Below are positions 25,449 through 33,313 of a stretch of DNA of 64,000 nt, one piece after another. The notes beneath the pieces are model-generated. The model did no database searches and was not told the DNA's origin. It was given only the letters and a program-made list of their open reading frames with translations. The stretch spans positions 1,550,001 to 1,614,000 of the forward strand of contig JHVA01000001.1 in the NCBI GenBank assembly GCA_000688615.1. The letters are read 5' to 3'. A program made the position numbers and the translations under genes. This stretch comes from Acidobacteriaceae bacterium KBS 146 (lineage in GTDB: Bacteria > Acidobacteriota > Terriglobia > Terriglobales > Acidobacteriaceae). How positions within the stretch are numbered: the first letter of the stretch is position 1; each line of letters starts with the position of its first letter.

Positions 25449-26543
25449 TTAATCCACTTTGACCTCGGGATCCACGACCGCCTGAGTCTCCTCCTCCGGA
25501 CCCCCTACAGGAACCAAAGGTCCGTCTGGAGCCGGCTCTGTTGAGGCCGGGTCGTTGGACTGAGCGAGCCCTTTAAGATAGACACCCGAATTGAAAAGCG
25601 GACGCTCCATCGAGCGGACCCAGTCGGTCACTTCGCCCGGCCCCTTGCCCTGAGCCTCCGCGTTGGCGAAGGCATTGCGCAGGGTCTGCATCTTCGCCTC
25701 GAGATCGTCGAGAACGTTCAGCAGAAGGGCCTCTGGGGTCATGGGCAGCTTGGGCGAACCGAACTCATATCTGCCGTGATGCGAGAGGATCATATGCTCC
25801 ACCAGCAGGCGTAACCTCTCGGGGAACGGGTCCAGCTGGCGGACCTTCTCGACCAGCATGCCCTGGGCGATGCTGATGTGCCCGATCAGCTGGCCTTCCA
25901 GCGTGTAACCAAAGCTTGACTTCCAGTGAAGCTCACGGATCTTGCCGATATCGTGCAGGATAGCCCCCGTGACCAGGAGATCCGGATCGACCTCCGGGTA
26001 GAACGGCGCTGTAGCCAGGCAGACCCTCACCAGGGTCAGCACGTGCTCCAGCAAGCCACCGATCCAGGCATGATGCAGCACCTTGGCCGCCGGTGCCACG
26101 CGATAGGCCGCAGCAATCTCAGGATCATCCAGAAACGAGAAGACCAGACGCTGCAGGTTGGTATTGGAAAATAGGGCCACATACCCGCGTAGCTCATCCC
26201 ACATCTGGTCGATGTCGAAATGAGTGATCGGGAGATAGTCAGTGGGATCGATCTCCGTCTCGGCAGCAAAGCGAAGACGCTGTAACGCCATCTGGAACTT
26301 GTTCTGGTAGCGGGTGATCTGGCCCTGCACCTTGACATAGCACCCATCGGAGCAAGGAGCGATGGATTCCTGGAAATCCTCCCACATGACGGCAGGCATC
26401 GAGCCCGTTTTGTCGGTCAAGGTTACGGTGAGAAACTGTCCCCCCTGTCGCCGCTCCCGAACCTGCAGCGAGGACAGAACAAAGTACGAGGTGACCACTG
26501 CATTGTCAAAGCGGGGGGCATCCGCGATAAAGAAATCTTTCAT
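25449..26543 (-). CDS. YhaM-like 3'-5' exoribonuclease (OB-fold plus HD domain)
   Basis: 364 residues from ATG 26543; the frame continues upstream only into a palindrome. YhaM proteins are manganese-dependent 3'-5' exonucleases. The N-terminal nucleic-acid-binding OB fold spans about residues 15-100 (SSLQVRERRQGGQFLTVTLTD, CYVKVQGQITRYQNKFQMAL). The HD domain (about 150-300) has KVLHHAWIGGLLEHVLTLV, the metal motif LVTGAILHDIGKIREL and EHMILSHHGRYEFGSP. The C-terminal 50 residues are acidic and Pro-rich. An upstream bidirectional hairpin region separates it from the isomerase gene. Confidence 0.88.
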   Translation of the reverse strand: MKDFFIADAPRFDNAVVTSYFVLSSLQVRERRQGGQFLTVTLTDKTGSMPAVMWEDFQESIAPCSDGCYVKVQGQITRYQNKFQMALQRLRFAAETEIDPTDYLPITHFDIDQMWDELRGYVALFSNTNLQRLVFSFLDDPEIAAAYRVAPAAKVLHHAWIGGLLEHVLTLVRVCLATAPFYPEVDPDLLVTGAILHDIGKIRELHWKSSFGYTLEGQLIGHISIAQGMLVEKVRQLDPFPERLRLLVEHMILSHHGRYEFGSPKLPMTPEALLLNVLDDLEAKMQTLRNAFANAEAQGKGPGEVTDWVRSMERPLFNSGVYLKGLAQSNDPASTEPAPDGPLVPVGGPEEETQAVVDPEVKVD

Positions 26544-26570
26544 CGCAACCAGAATACGCTGCCTGGCAAA

Positions 26571-26604
26571 ACAGAGATGCGAGGCCAAGGCCTCGCATCT
26601 CTGT
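26571..26604 (-). terminator. Perfect 16-bp stem hairpin after the parvulin gene
   Basis: ACAGAGATGCGAGGCC and GGCCTCGCATCTCTGT are exact complements separated by AA. Read on the minus strand the stem is followed by TTTGCC, giving (with the final stem T) a short U-tract, so it can terminate the parvulin isomerase transcript. A two-base loop implies a slightly opened apex. Confidence 0.65.
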
Positions 26605-26630
26605 AACCACCAAAATCGATTTTGGTGGTT
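26605..26630. repeat. Perfect 26-bp palindrome adjoining the terminator
   Basis: AACCACCAAAATC and GATTTTGGTGGTT are exact complements with no spacer, centred on ATCGAT. It directly abuts the larger hairpin and ends two bases before the parvulin stop codon. It may be a second terminator arm or a protein-binding site. Confidence 0.75.
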
Positions 26631-26632
26631 AG

Positions 26633-28594
26633 CTAGTTTTGCGGCTGCGGAGCCGGTTCCTGCTGCGGCGCAGGCGCCGGATTCTGCGGGATCGGTGCAG
26701 GTGTCATCCCCTGAGGGGTCGCCCCAAGGGAGGGACTCACCGTCGGAGCCGGGGGCGGCGGGGGTGGGGGAGGAGCCACGGGCTTGTTCTGCAAGCGCTC
26801 CTTCGCAGCCCCTTTCTCCCTGACAGCCTTCTTCTTTGTCGCAGTGTCGCCATTCAACCCTAGAGGAGAAGACTGCGTTTTGCGATCCTGGACCTCTTGG
26901 GTGCTCGCTGGGGCCGGGGTGTAAGCAGCCTTCTCCTTTATAACTGCCTGCTTCTTTTGGGCCTTTTCTTCGGCTTCCGTTCGGGAGCGATAGGCGAAAC
27001 GGCTCTTACCTTCGTGTTCCGGCTTCGGCGCTAAGGGATCTTCGTTGTTGACGGCCTGCACCGAATTATCAACGGGAGCAATAGCCGTTCCCGGGGCTAT
27101 GGCGGCTCCAGCGTCTCCCGCCTGGGTTGAGGCAGCTATTCCCGCTCCCGCGCCTTCAGAGGCTTCCTGTGGGCCCGGAGGAAGGGCGTTCCTCGGAGCC
27201 TGCCCAAAGCGAACCTTCTCGCGCCTGATCTTCTTTGATTTGGAGGGAGTAGTCACCCGGGTGCCTACCTTCGCTGTCGTTGCCGCGCTAGTTGGAACTG
27301 TGGTCGAAGCGGGGGCGGCGGTGGTCGCAGCATCCCCCGTCGCTGCAGGCGCGGCGGTGGGTGTGGCAGCAGCCGCGGCCGGAGCGGCTGGCGAAGCAGG
27401 TGAGGCTTTGCTCACGGTAGAGAAACGTCCGCCACGATCAAAGCGTTGTTTCTCTTTCTTTTTCTTCGGCTGCGGAGGAGCATAGGCGCTGAAGACGGGC
27501 TTGGTCTGGCGGGAGCTTGCTCCAGAATCTACAAAACCGGGCTTGATATCGATGTACGCATCCTCGCGGAGCTTGGTCAGGTAAGTGCGAAGCGCAGGCT
27601 GCATCTGCTGCATGTACATCGCTTCCTGAATCTGAGGCTCGATGTCTTTTAGAGGGGGAACACCGGCCTCTTGATGTTCGGTCACCTTCAGAATAACGAA
27701 GCCTTGGCGCGTACGAATAGGCGCGGTCACTCCACCGGCTGGAAGGGAGAAGGTCTGATCCTCCAGAACTTTGGCGAGAGCGCCCCGCTTGAAGAGGCCG
27801 AGATCGCCCCCCTGCGAAGCTGTGGGACCGCCAGAATTTTGCTTCGCCATGTCATCGAAGCTGGCGCCCCCCTTGATTTTGTCGGCGATACCCTCTGCCT
27901 TGGCTTTGGCCTGCGCCACAACGGCGTCAGAGGCGTCCGCAGGGGTCGGCACCAGAATTTCGCTTAAGCGGACCTGTTCAGGCTGGCTGAACTCATTCTT
28001 GTGAGCCTCGTAATAGGCTTGCTCCTGCCCCTGGGTTGCCTGCAGATGGCGACCTACCTCATCCCGGACCACCTGCTGGGTCAAGATTCCATTGCGGATA
28101 TTTGCCTTGAAGTCCTCGAAGGAATAGCCCTGTTGCTGCGCTGCTCTCTCGAGATCATCCAGAGAATCCATGTGATTCTGTTTACGGATCTCATCCAGAC
28201 GGCGGACAACCTCAGCATCGGCATTGAGGCCAAGCTCTTTAGCACGGGAGAGGAGCAGCTGCTGATCGATCATGTCGCGCAGAAGATTTTTCTGGCGATC
28301 GGCAGCTTCGTCTGCGGGAACCTGATTTTGCTGGTTTTCCCCCGCAAGCTGTTGTTCGCTCCGTTCCATGTCGCTGCGGCTGATGATGCGATCGTTCACG
28401 CGGACGATCACATCCTCGACAACCGTACCGTTAGGCGTAATGGCCTGCGGTGTGGGCAGGGTTACCTGCCGCTGGGGTTCGTTAGGAACACTAAGCGGGC
28501 TCTGATACCGCGGCGCCTGGGCCAGCACCGCAACCGGAAGTACCAGCAGGCTGAAGCTGCATACCGCCCTGAACTGCGAGATTCTAAAGGTCAT
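26633..28594 (-). CDS. SurA/parvulin-type peptidyl-prolyl isomerase with long basic Ala/Pro tail
   Basis: 653 residues from ATG 28594. A signal peptide (FSLLVLPVAVLAQ) leads to a SurA-type N-terminal chaperone domain (DVIVRVNDRIISRSDMERSE, LLRDMIDQQLLLSRAKELGL). One parvulin domain follows, about residues 205-315 (VRLSEILVPTPADAS, GGASFDDMAKQNSG, QGGDLGLFKRGAL, PIRTRQGFVILKV). These periplasmic proteins help fold outer-membrane proteins. From about residue 355 on, ~300 residues are low-complexity: Ala/Thr/Pro stretches, clusters such as KKKKEKQRFDRGGRF and KKIRREKVRFGQ, a run of eight prolines, and a final PAPQQEPAPQPQN. That tail is not part of the SurA family. Confidence 0.88.
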   Translation of the reverse strand: MTFRISQFRAVCSFSLLVLPVAVLAQAPRYQSPLSVPNEPQRQVTLPTPQAITPNGTVVEDVIVRVNDRIISRSDMERSEQQLAGENQQNQVPADEAADRQKNLLRDMIDQQLLLSRAKELGLNADAEVVRRLDEIRKQNHMDSLDDLERAAQQQGYSFEDFKANIRNGILTQQVVRDEVGRHLQATQGQEQAYYEAHKNEFSQPEQVRLSEILVPTPADASDAVVAQAKAKAEGIADKIKGGASFDDMAKQNSGGPTASQGGDLGLFKRGALAKVLEDQTFSLPAGGVTAPIRTRQGFVILKVTEHQEAGVPPLKDIEPQIQEAMYMQQMQPALRTYLTKLREDAYIDIKPGFVDSGASSRQTKPVFSAYAPPQPKKKKEKQRFDRGGRFSTVSKASPASPAAPAAAAATPTAAPAATGDAATTAAPASTTVPTSAATTAKVGTRVTTPSKSKKIRREKVRFGQAPRNALPPGPQEASEGAGAGIAASTQAGDAGAAIAPGTAIAPVDNSVQAVNNEDPLAPKPEHEGKSRFAYRSRTEAEEKAQKKQAVIKEKAAYTPAPASTQEVQDRKTQSSPLGLNGDTATKKKAVREKGAAKERLQNKPVAPPPPPPPPAPTVSPSLGATPQGMTPAPIPQNPAPAPQQEPAPQPQN

Positions 28595-28758
28595 CGTCAC
28601 TCGTTATCTAAAACATCAAGGAACCGTCATCTGCCCCACGCTCCCTCTTCTGGCTGAACTCACCTGAGGCGAGGGACGACATCCGTCCCATCATTCTAAA
28701 CGCGCTGGACGGAAGAGGCGAATCCGTGTCATTTGGCGGGAAATCGCTTACCTGGCGA

Positions 28759-28767
28759 TGCTATACT
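28759..28767 (+). promoter_or_regulatory. Candidate extended -10 promoter of the S41 protease gene
   Basis: TGCTATACT fits TGnTATAAT with one mismatch, 93 bp before the protease ATG. No good -35 lies at 17 bp. The rest of the 265-bp divergent gap shows only a weak degenerate repeat-like string near 28688 and nothing else I can support. Confidence 0.4.
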
Positions 28768-28859
28768 CCGTCCAATGGAGGACGTTCGCAACTGCGTCGT
28801 CCTAACGTAATTCCGCGCGTTTTTCGGCGCAGCTTTGCACACTCGAGGTTACCCGAACG

Positions 28860-30482
28860 ATGGCCCCCCGCACACGCCGCGCCCTTTTCTCAGCAACAAT
28901 CTTTCTGGCCACCTGTGCTGTGGCAGGCACATTCATTAACCAGAGGGTCGATGCACAGTCGGCAACGGATGAGTCGACGCTGCGCGATAGCTTGCGCAAC
29001 TTCACCAATGTGTACTCACTGGTGGAACAGAACTACGCCGATAAGATGACCACCGACAAGACGGACAAGGCCATCTACGATGGGGCGATTCCCGGCATGC
29101 TGCATGTGTTGGATCCGCATTCGAATTTTTACGATCCGAAGGCGTATGCCCAGATGCGGGAGGACCAGCATGGACGGTATTACGGCGTAGGCATGACCAT
29201 TCAGCCGCAACCAGACCAGAATGCGAAGAACGGCACCAAGATTGTGGTGCTTTACCCGTTTGAAGGCACTCCCTCCTTCAAGGCTGGCATCCGGCCGGGA
29301 GACACGATTCTTGCCGTCGACGGCAAGAGTACCGATGGAATGGATACAGCCGCTGTCGCTTCCCTGCTAAAAGGACCGCGGAATACGCATGTCAAGGTGT
29401 CGATCAACCGCGAAGGGGTACCGAAGCCTTTGGAGTTCGACCTGGTGCGCGATGAGGTCTCACGACCTTCCGTTGATCTTGCGTTTTTAGTCCGGCCCGG
29501 CGTTGGCTACATGCATGTCACCAACTTTATGGAGACGACCAGCCGCGAGGTCGGAGATGCGATCGATAAATTTGGCGACATCAAAGGTCTGGTGATCGAC
29601 CTGCGGGGAAATCCGGGCGGTCTACTGAATGAAGCTGTCAACATGAGTGACAAGTTCCTGCAGAAGGGACAGATTGTGGTTTCGCAGCGGGGACGCGCTT
29701 TTCCCGATCAGGTCTATCGCGCTTCGCATGGTTCGGACACGAAATATCCGATTGTGGTTCTGGTCAACAGGAATACCGCCTCGGCTGCCGAGATTGTCTC
29801 GGGTGCGCTGCAGGACCATGACCGCGCATTGATTGTGGGCGAAACGACCTTTGGCAAGGGATTAGTACAAACCGTTTTTCAGATCTCGGAGAACACCGGT
29901 CTGGCACTGACGACCTATCACTACTACACACCTTCCGGCCGCCTTATCCAGCGTAACTACAATCATGTTTCGCTATACGACTACTACTATGTCCGTGACA
30001 CTTCTCAGCAGAAAGACAAGGCCAATCGTGAGGTCAAGCTGACGGATTCAGGGCGCACGGTCTATGGCGGAGGCGGCATTACACCGGACGAAGCGATTGA
30101 TAACTTCAAGACAAATCGTTTCCAGGATTCTCTGCTGCAACACTACGCCTTCTTCAAGTTCAGTCAGCACTACCTTGCGGCCCACAACTCCGTAAGCAAA
30201 GACTTCACCGTGGACGATGCTGTCGTGCAGGAGTTCAAGAACTTCCTGAAGTCTCAGGATATTGAGTACACCGACCAGGATATTGCCGGCGTTCAGGATT
30301 GGCTTAAAGAGAGCATCAAGAGCGACCTGTTTACCTCGCAGTTTGGACAGCTGGAGGGCCTGAAGGTCCGTGCCGAGTGGGATCCGCAGATTGCAAAGGC
30401 AATCTCGTATCTTCCGGAGGCTCAGACATTGCAGGATCATTTGAAACTGGCTCAAATGAAGACAAATCCTTCTCACAACTAA
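28860..30482 (+). CDS. S41 family C-terminal processing protease (CtpA-like)
   Basis: 540 residues. An N-terminal signal/anchor (LFSATIFLATCAVAGTFI) precedes a helical region and a PDZ domain (about residues 110-195, FEGTPSFKAGIRPGDTILAV). The S41 protease core has GYMHVTNFMETTSREVGDAI and GLVIDLRGNPGGLLNEAV. The catalytic Ser lies in VLVNRNTASAAEIVSGALQ and the Lys in GETTFGKGLVQ. Such enzymes trim C-termini of periplasmic proteins. A C-terminal extension of ~120 residues after the core is longer than in CtpA. GAGG lies 12 bases before the ATG. Confidence 0.94.
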   Translation: MAPRTRRALFSATIFLATCAVAGTFINQRVDAQSATDESTLRDSLRNFTNVYSLVEQNYADKMTTDKTDKAIYDGAIPGMLHVLDPHSNFYDPKAYAQMREDQHGRYYGVGMTIQPQPDQNAKNGTKIVVLYPFEGTPSFKAGIRPGDTILAVDGKSTDGMDTAAVASLLKGPRNTHVKVSINREGVPKPLEFDLVRDEVSRPSVDLAFLVRPGVGYMHVTNFMETTSREVGDAIDKFGDIKGLVIDLRGNPGGLLNEAVNMSDKFLQKGQIVVSQRGRAFPDQVYRASHGSDTKYPIVVLVNRNTASAAEIVSGALQDHDRALIVGETTFGKGLVQTVFQISENTGLALTTYHYYTPSGRLIQRNYNHVSLYDYYYVRDTSQQKDKANREVKLTDSGRTVYGGGGITPDEAIDNFKTNRFQDSLLQHYAFFKFSQHYLAAHNSVSKDFTVDDAVVQEFKNFLKSQDIEYTDQDIAGVQDWLKESIKSDLFTSQFGQLEGLKVRAEWDPQIAKAISYLPEAQTLQDHLKLAQMKTNPSHN

Positions 30483-30497
30483 AGAACTCGAAGTCCG

Positions 30498-30534
30498 GCG
30501 CCCGCATCGATACAGGATGCGGGCGCTTTTCTTT
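30498..30534 (+). terminator. Intrinsic terminator after the S41 protease
   Basis: GCGCCCGCATC (30498-30508) pairs perfectly with GATGCGGGCGC (30516-30526) around loop GATACAG, followed by TTTTCTTT. This is a strong 11-bp stem. Confidence 0.9.
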
Positions 30535-30580
30535 CCCCTGTTGATGGTTGATCGACGACCATGGAGGGCTTTTGATAAGG

Positions 30581-31357
30581 ATGGCTTCGGTAGCGCGAAG
30601 ACTCGTTGCAGCAGCTTTCTTCCTTCCGTCGGTGTCCATCTGCGTCGCGCAAGGAATGCTTTCTGTCGATGGAACTGCGACCTATCGGGAGCGAATCGCA
30701 CTTCCACCGGACGCAGTGTTTGAAGCGACGCTGGAAGACGTGTCGCGGGCGGATGCAGCGGCAATAGTATTGGGACGATCCCGGACTGAGCAGCCTGGCA
30801 ATCCCCCGTTTTCTTTCAGTATTCCGTACGATCCAACCCGGATTCAGCCGACCCACGTCTATGCGGTGCGCGCACAGGTGACCGTGAGCGGAAAACTGAT
30901 GTTCACGACTGATAGACGATACGAGGTTCTAACCCAGGGACACGGAAGCGCGATCGGCATGATGATGTTGCGCCGTAGCTCGGGGAGGACGGATGAGACT
31001 GCTCAAGCTGCTCTTCCGCTGCGGGGAGCTTATTGGAAGCTGGAAGAGATTAGAGGGGAGCGAGTGATGCCTGCTGATCAGCAGAACGAGGCGCATCTCC
31101 TCTTCAACACTGAGGGCGGACGGGTGTCCGGATCAGGAGGCTGCAACCGTCTAGCCGGCTCATATACGGCCGATGAAAAGTCTCTGCGCTTCGGGGCGAT
31201 GGCGTCCACTCGAATGGCGTGCATGCACGGGACGGAGGCGGAATCGAAGTTCCTTCAAGCAATGGAACAGGTGCGAAGCTGGAGGATTATCGGGCATCAA
31301 CTTGAACTCGCCGATGAGAGCGGACGAGCGGTTCTTCAATTTTCCGCACAGCCATAG
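30581..31357 (+). CDS. YbaY-META domain fusion protein, exported
   Basis: 258 residues from ATG 30581 (GGAGGG upstream). A signal peptide (VARRLVAAAFFLPSVSICVAQG) is followed by a YbaY-type beta domain (about residues 25-125: VDGTATYRERIALPPDAVFE, VSRADA, FSFSIPYDPTRI, YAVRAQVTVSGKLMFTTD). A META/HslJ domain occupies about 150-258 (LRGAYWKLEEIRGERVMPAD, GRVSGSGGCNRLAGSYT, LRFGAMASTRMACM). META proteins are linked to heat-shock or motility secretion phenotypes; YbaY domains occur in lipoproteins. No lipobox Cys is seen, so it is probably periplasmic. The molecular role is unknown. Confidence 0.85.
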   Translation: MASVARRLVAAAFFLPSVSICVAQGMLSVDGTATYRERIALPPDAVFEATLEDVSRADAAAIVLGRSRTEQPGNPPFSFSIPYDPTRIQPTHVYAVRAQVTVSGKLMFTTDRRYEVLTQGHGSAIGMMMLRRSSGRTDETAQAALPLRGAYWKLEEIRGERVMPADQQNEAHLLFNTEGGRVSGSGGCNRLAGSYTADEKSLRFGAMASTRMACMHGTEAESKFLQAMEQVRSWRIIGHQLELADESGRAVLQFSAQP

Positions 31358-31399
31358 AAAGATCAGTCCTGACCTGCAGCAAAACCAGATTATGCGGAA

Positions 31400-31474
31400 T
31401 GGAGCGGGAGACCGGGATCGAACCGGCGACATTCAGCTTGGGAAGCTGACGTTCTGCCACTGAACTACTCCCGC
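31400..31474 (-). tRNA. tRNA-Gly (anticodon CCC), CCA encoded
   Basis: On the minus strand the acceptor GCGGGAG pairs with CTCCCGC; the D arm is TAGTTCAGTGGCAGAA. The anticodon stem TCAGC/GCTGA encloses the loop TTCCCAA, giving anticodon CCC. The T arm is GCCGGTTCGATCCCGGT. Discriminator T and an encoded CCA finish the gene. Confidence 0.95.
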
Positions 31475-31498
31475 CTGAGAGTGTGGTTCTGCTCCTTC

Positions 31499-31527
31499 AT
31501 CATATCGCTGACGCCTTGAAAGGTGAA
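31499..31527 (-). promoter_or_regulatory. Candidate promoter of tRNA-Gly
   Basis: On the minus strand TTCACC (31522-31527) and TATGAT (31499-31504) are separated by 17 bp, and the -10 lies 24 bp before the tRNA 5' end. Confidence 0.4.
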
Positions 31528-31625
31528 GCGTTCTCTTACTGGCTGGCAGATGGTCAGCAAGAGTGGAGGGATGCGACTTTCCGGGAGAACAATACGTCTC
31601 CTCAGGTTGAGGCACAAAGGCTCCT

Positions 31626-32561
31626 ATGCGTTCCAGAGGCAGAACTCTATCGTCATCTTTTTTCATTTGCATTTTTGCAGTGATGGCTCTTTTCTCGGTC
31701 CGAGGTTCGAGCCAGACCGCAGCGCCAAGCATCGCGGGGGCACCCATCCAGAGCACAGACCCAGGAGTTCGCGCACGGCTGAATCTGCCGGAAGCGAAGA
31801 ATCCTGCACTTCCGACGCTCTTCCTGGTAGGTGACTCAACTGTGCGGAACGGTCACGGTGACGGAGCTAACGGACAGTGGGGATGGGGAGAGCCCCTGGT
31901 GGATTACTTCGATCCGGCGAAGATCAATGTAGTGAATCGCGCGATCGGAGGGCGCAGCAGCCGTACTTATATCACTGAAGGTCATTGGCAGGAGATTCTG
32001 GACCGCTTGAAACCTGGCGACTTCATTTTGATTCAGTTTGGCCACAACGACTCAGGGCCGCTGGACGATGCGAGCCGTGCCAGAGGGAGCCTACCTGGAA
32101 CAGGCGATGAGACCCGGGAGATTGAAAACCCGATTTTGAAGCGTCATGAGACCGTGCACAGCTATGGATGGTATATGCAGCAGTACGTCCAGCAGGCCAG
32201 GCAGAAGGGCGCGACGATCCTTGTGTGCTCCCTGATTCCTCGCAAGATCTGGAAGGACGGCCATGTGGTCCGCAGCGGCAGTGACGGTTATGGAGGATGG
32301 GCGAAAGAAATCGCTGCGGAAGAACATGTACCTTTCATCGACCTTAACGAGATTATTGGTCGCGAGTACGACTCGATGGGGGAACAGGCGGTCGAGGAGC
32401 TTTTTGCGGACCCTCATACGCACACGAGCCTGAAAGGTGCCCGTATCAATGCGGAGGCTGTGGTCACCGGATTGAAGCTGCTCAATCCAGACCCGCTGAG
32501 CAAGTATTTCTCCGAAAAAGCGGCGCAGGTTTCAGCAGTCATGCCAGCGGTTAAGCAATAG
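31626..32561 (+). CDS. Rhamnogalacturonan acetylesterase-like SGNH esterase (CE12)
   Basis: 311 residues with a signal peptide (SSSFFICIFAVMALFSVRGSSQ). It would remove acetyl groups from the rhamnogalacturonan backbone of pectin outside the cell. SGNH blocks are FLVGDSTVRNGHG (nucleophile Ser), NRAIGGRSSRTYITEG, QFGHNDSGPL and DPHTHTSLKGA (catalytic Asp and His). The length and the WGWGEPL and THTS strings favour CE12 over generic GDSL lipases. It opens the polysaccharide-degradation half of the window and converges on cutC. Confidence 0.88.
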   Translation: MRSRGRTLSSSFFICIFAVMALFSVRGSSQTAAPSIAGAPIQSTDPGVRARLNLPEAKNPALPTLFLVGDSTVRNGHGDGANGQWGWGEPLVDYFDPAKINVVNRAIGGRSSRTYITEGHWQEILDRLKPGDFILIQFGHNDSGPLDDASRARGSLPGTGDETREIENPILKRHETVHSYGWYMQQYVQQARQKGATILVCSLIPRKIWKDGHVVRSGSDGYGGWAKEIAAEEHVPFIDLNEIIGREYDSMGEQAVEELFADPHTHTSLKGARINAEAVVTGLKLLNPDPLSKYFSEKAAQVSAVMPAVKQ

Positions 32562-32563
32562 CT

Positions 32564-33313
32564 TTATATTTTGGATTCAGCAAGACGAAGCTCGCGGATG
32601 ACAGCGCGAATGTCTTCGGGATCGACGATGTAAACGTCATGTTCGGCGGAGGAGAGAACTCCGCTTCGTTGCGCTGACGCAGCTGCCGAGCGTCTTCGCC
32701 GCATGCTTCCGTGGAAGTGACTTGCGTGTGTGATACGAGCTATCGTTGCCGCATTCTCGACCCGGAGGCCGCCGCCTGGCGCGACGTCGATCCGGCCTGC
32801 CGCACGGTCGACCAGACGAGCGAGAGTTGGAGCTCCCGCAACGACGTCGCTCGCTCCTCCTGAGGTCAGGAGTCTTCGACAGCCTGTTGCGATGACGTCT
32901 TCGAGAGCTTGTTCGAACGAAGGAGTAAGGTCGAATGCTCTATGAAAGGTGGTCTCCAAAGCGCCGGCCAGATCGACGAGTTCGCGCGTACGTTCGATAT
33001 CGACGGTAGCGTCAGGGTGAAGGACTCCGACGACGAAGCCGCTGACGCCCAACGATCGCGCATGAAGGAGATCTTCGCGGATCAATGCAAATTCATCTGC
33101 GGTGTAAACGAAGCCACCGGAACGAGGACGCAGAAGGACATGGATGGGCAGTCCACTACGCTGCACTGCTGCCTCGATCAGGCTATGGCTCGGCGTCAGT
33201 CCATCTTCGCTGAGCGCTGAACAGAGCTCAATGCGAGCCGCTCCCCCTTGCCCTGCAGCAAGACATGCCTGCAGGGTTTCGGCGGAGAGCTCGAAGATAA
33301 CTTCGCGGTTCAC
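32564..33313 (-). CDS. cutC: Copper homeostasis protein CutC
   Basis: 249 residues, a TIM-barrel family. Motifs are FELSAETLQACLAAGQGGAARIELC in outline (GGAARIELCSAL), EDGLTPSHSLIE, LLRPRSGGFVYTADEF, GFVVGVLHPDATVD, TFHRAFDLTPSFEQALED, RLLTSGGASD and FHGSMR near the C-terminus. CutC binds Cu(I) in some species, but its enzymatic role is unsettled. It overlaps the GH92 gene by 4 nt, so here it travels with a mannosidase, which hints at a carbohydrate-linked role rather than metal handling. Confidence 0.92.
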   Translation of the reverse strand: MNREVIFELSAETLQACLAAGQGGAARIELCSALSEDGLTPSHSLIEAAVQRSGLPIHVLLRPRSGGFVYTADEFALIREDLLHARSLGVSGFVVGVLHPDATVDIERTRELVDLAGALETTFHRAFDLTPSFEQALEDVIATGCRRLLTSGGASDVVAGAPTLARLVDRAAGRIDVAPGGGLRVENAATIARITHASHFHGSMRRRRSAAASAQRSGVLSSAEHDVYIVDPEDIRAVIRELRLAESKI

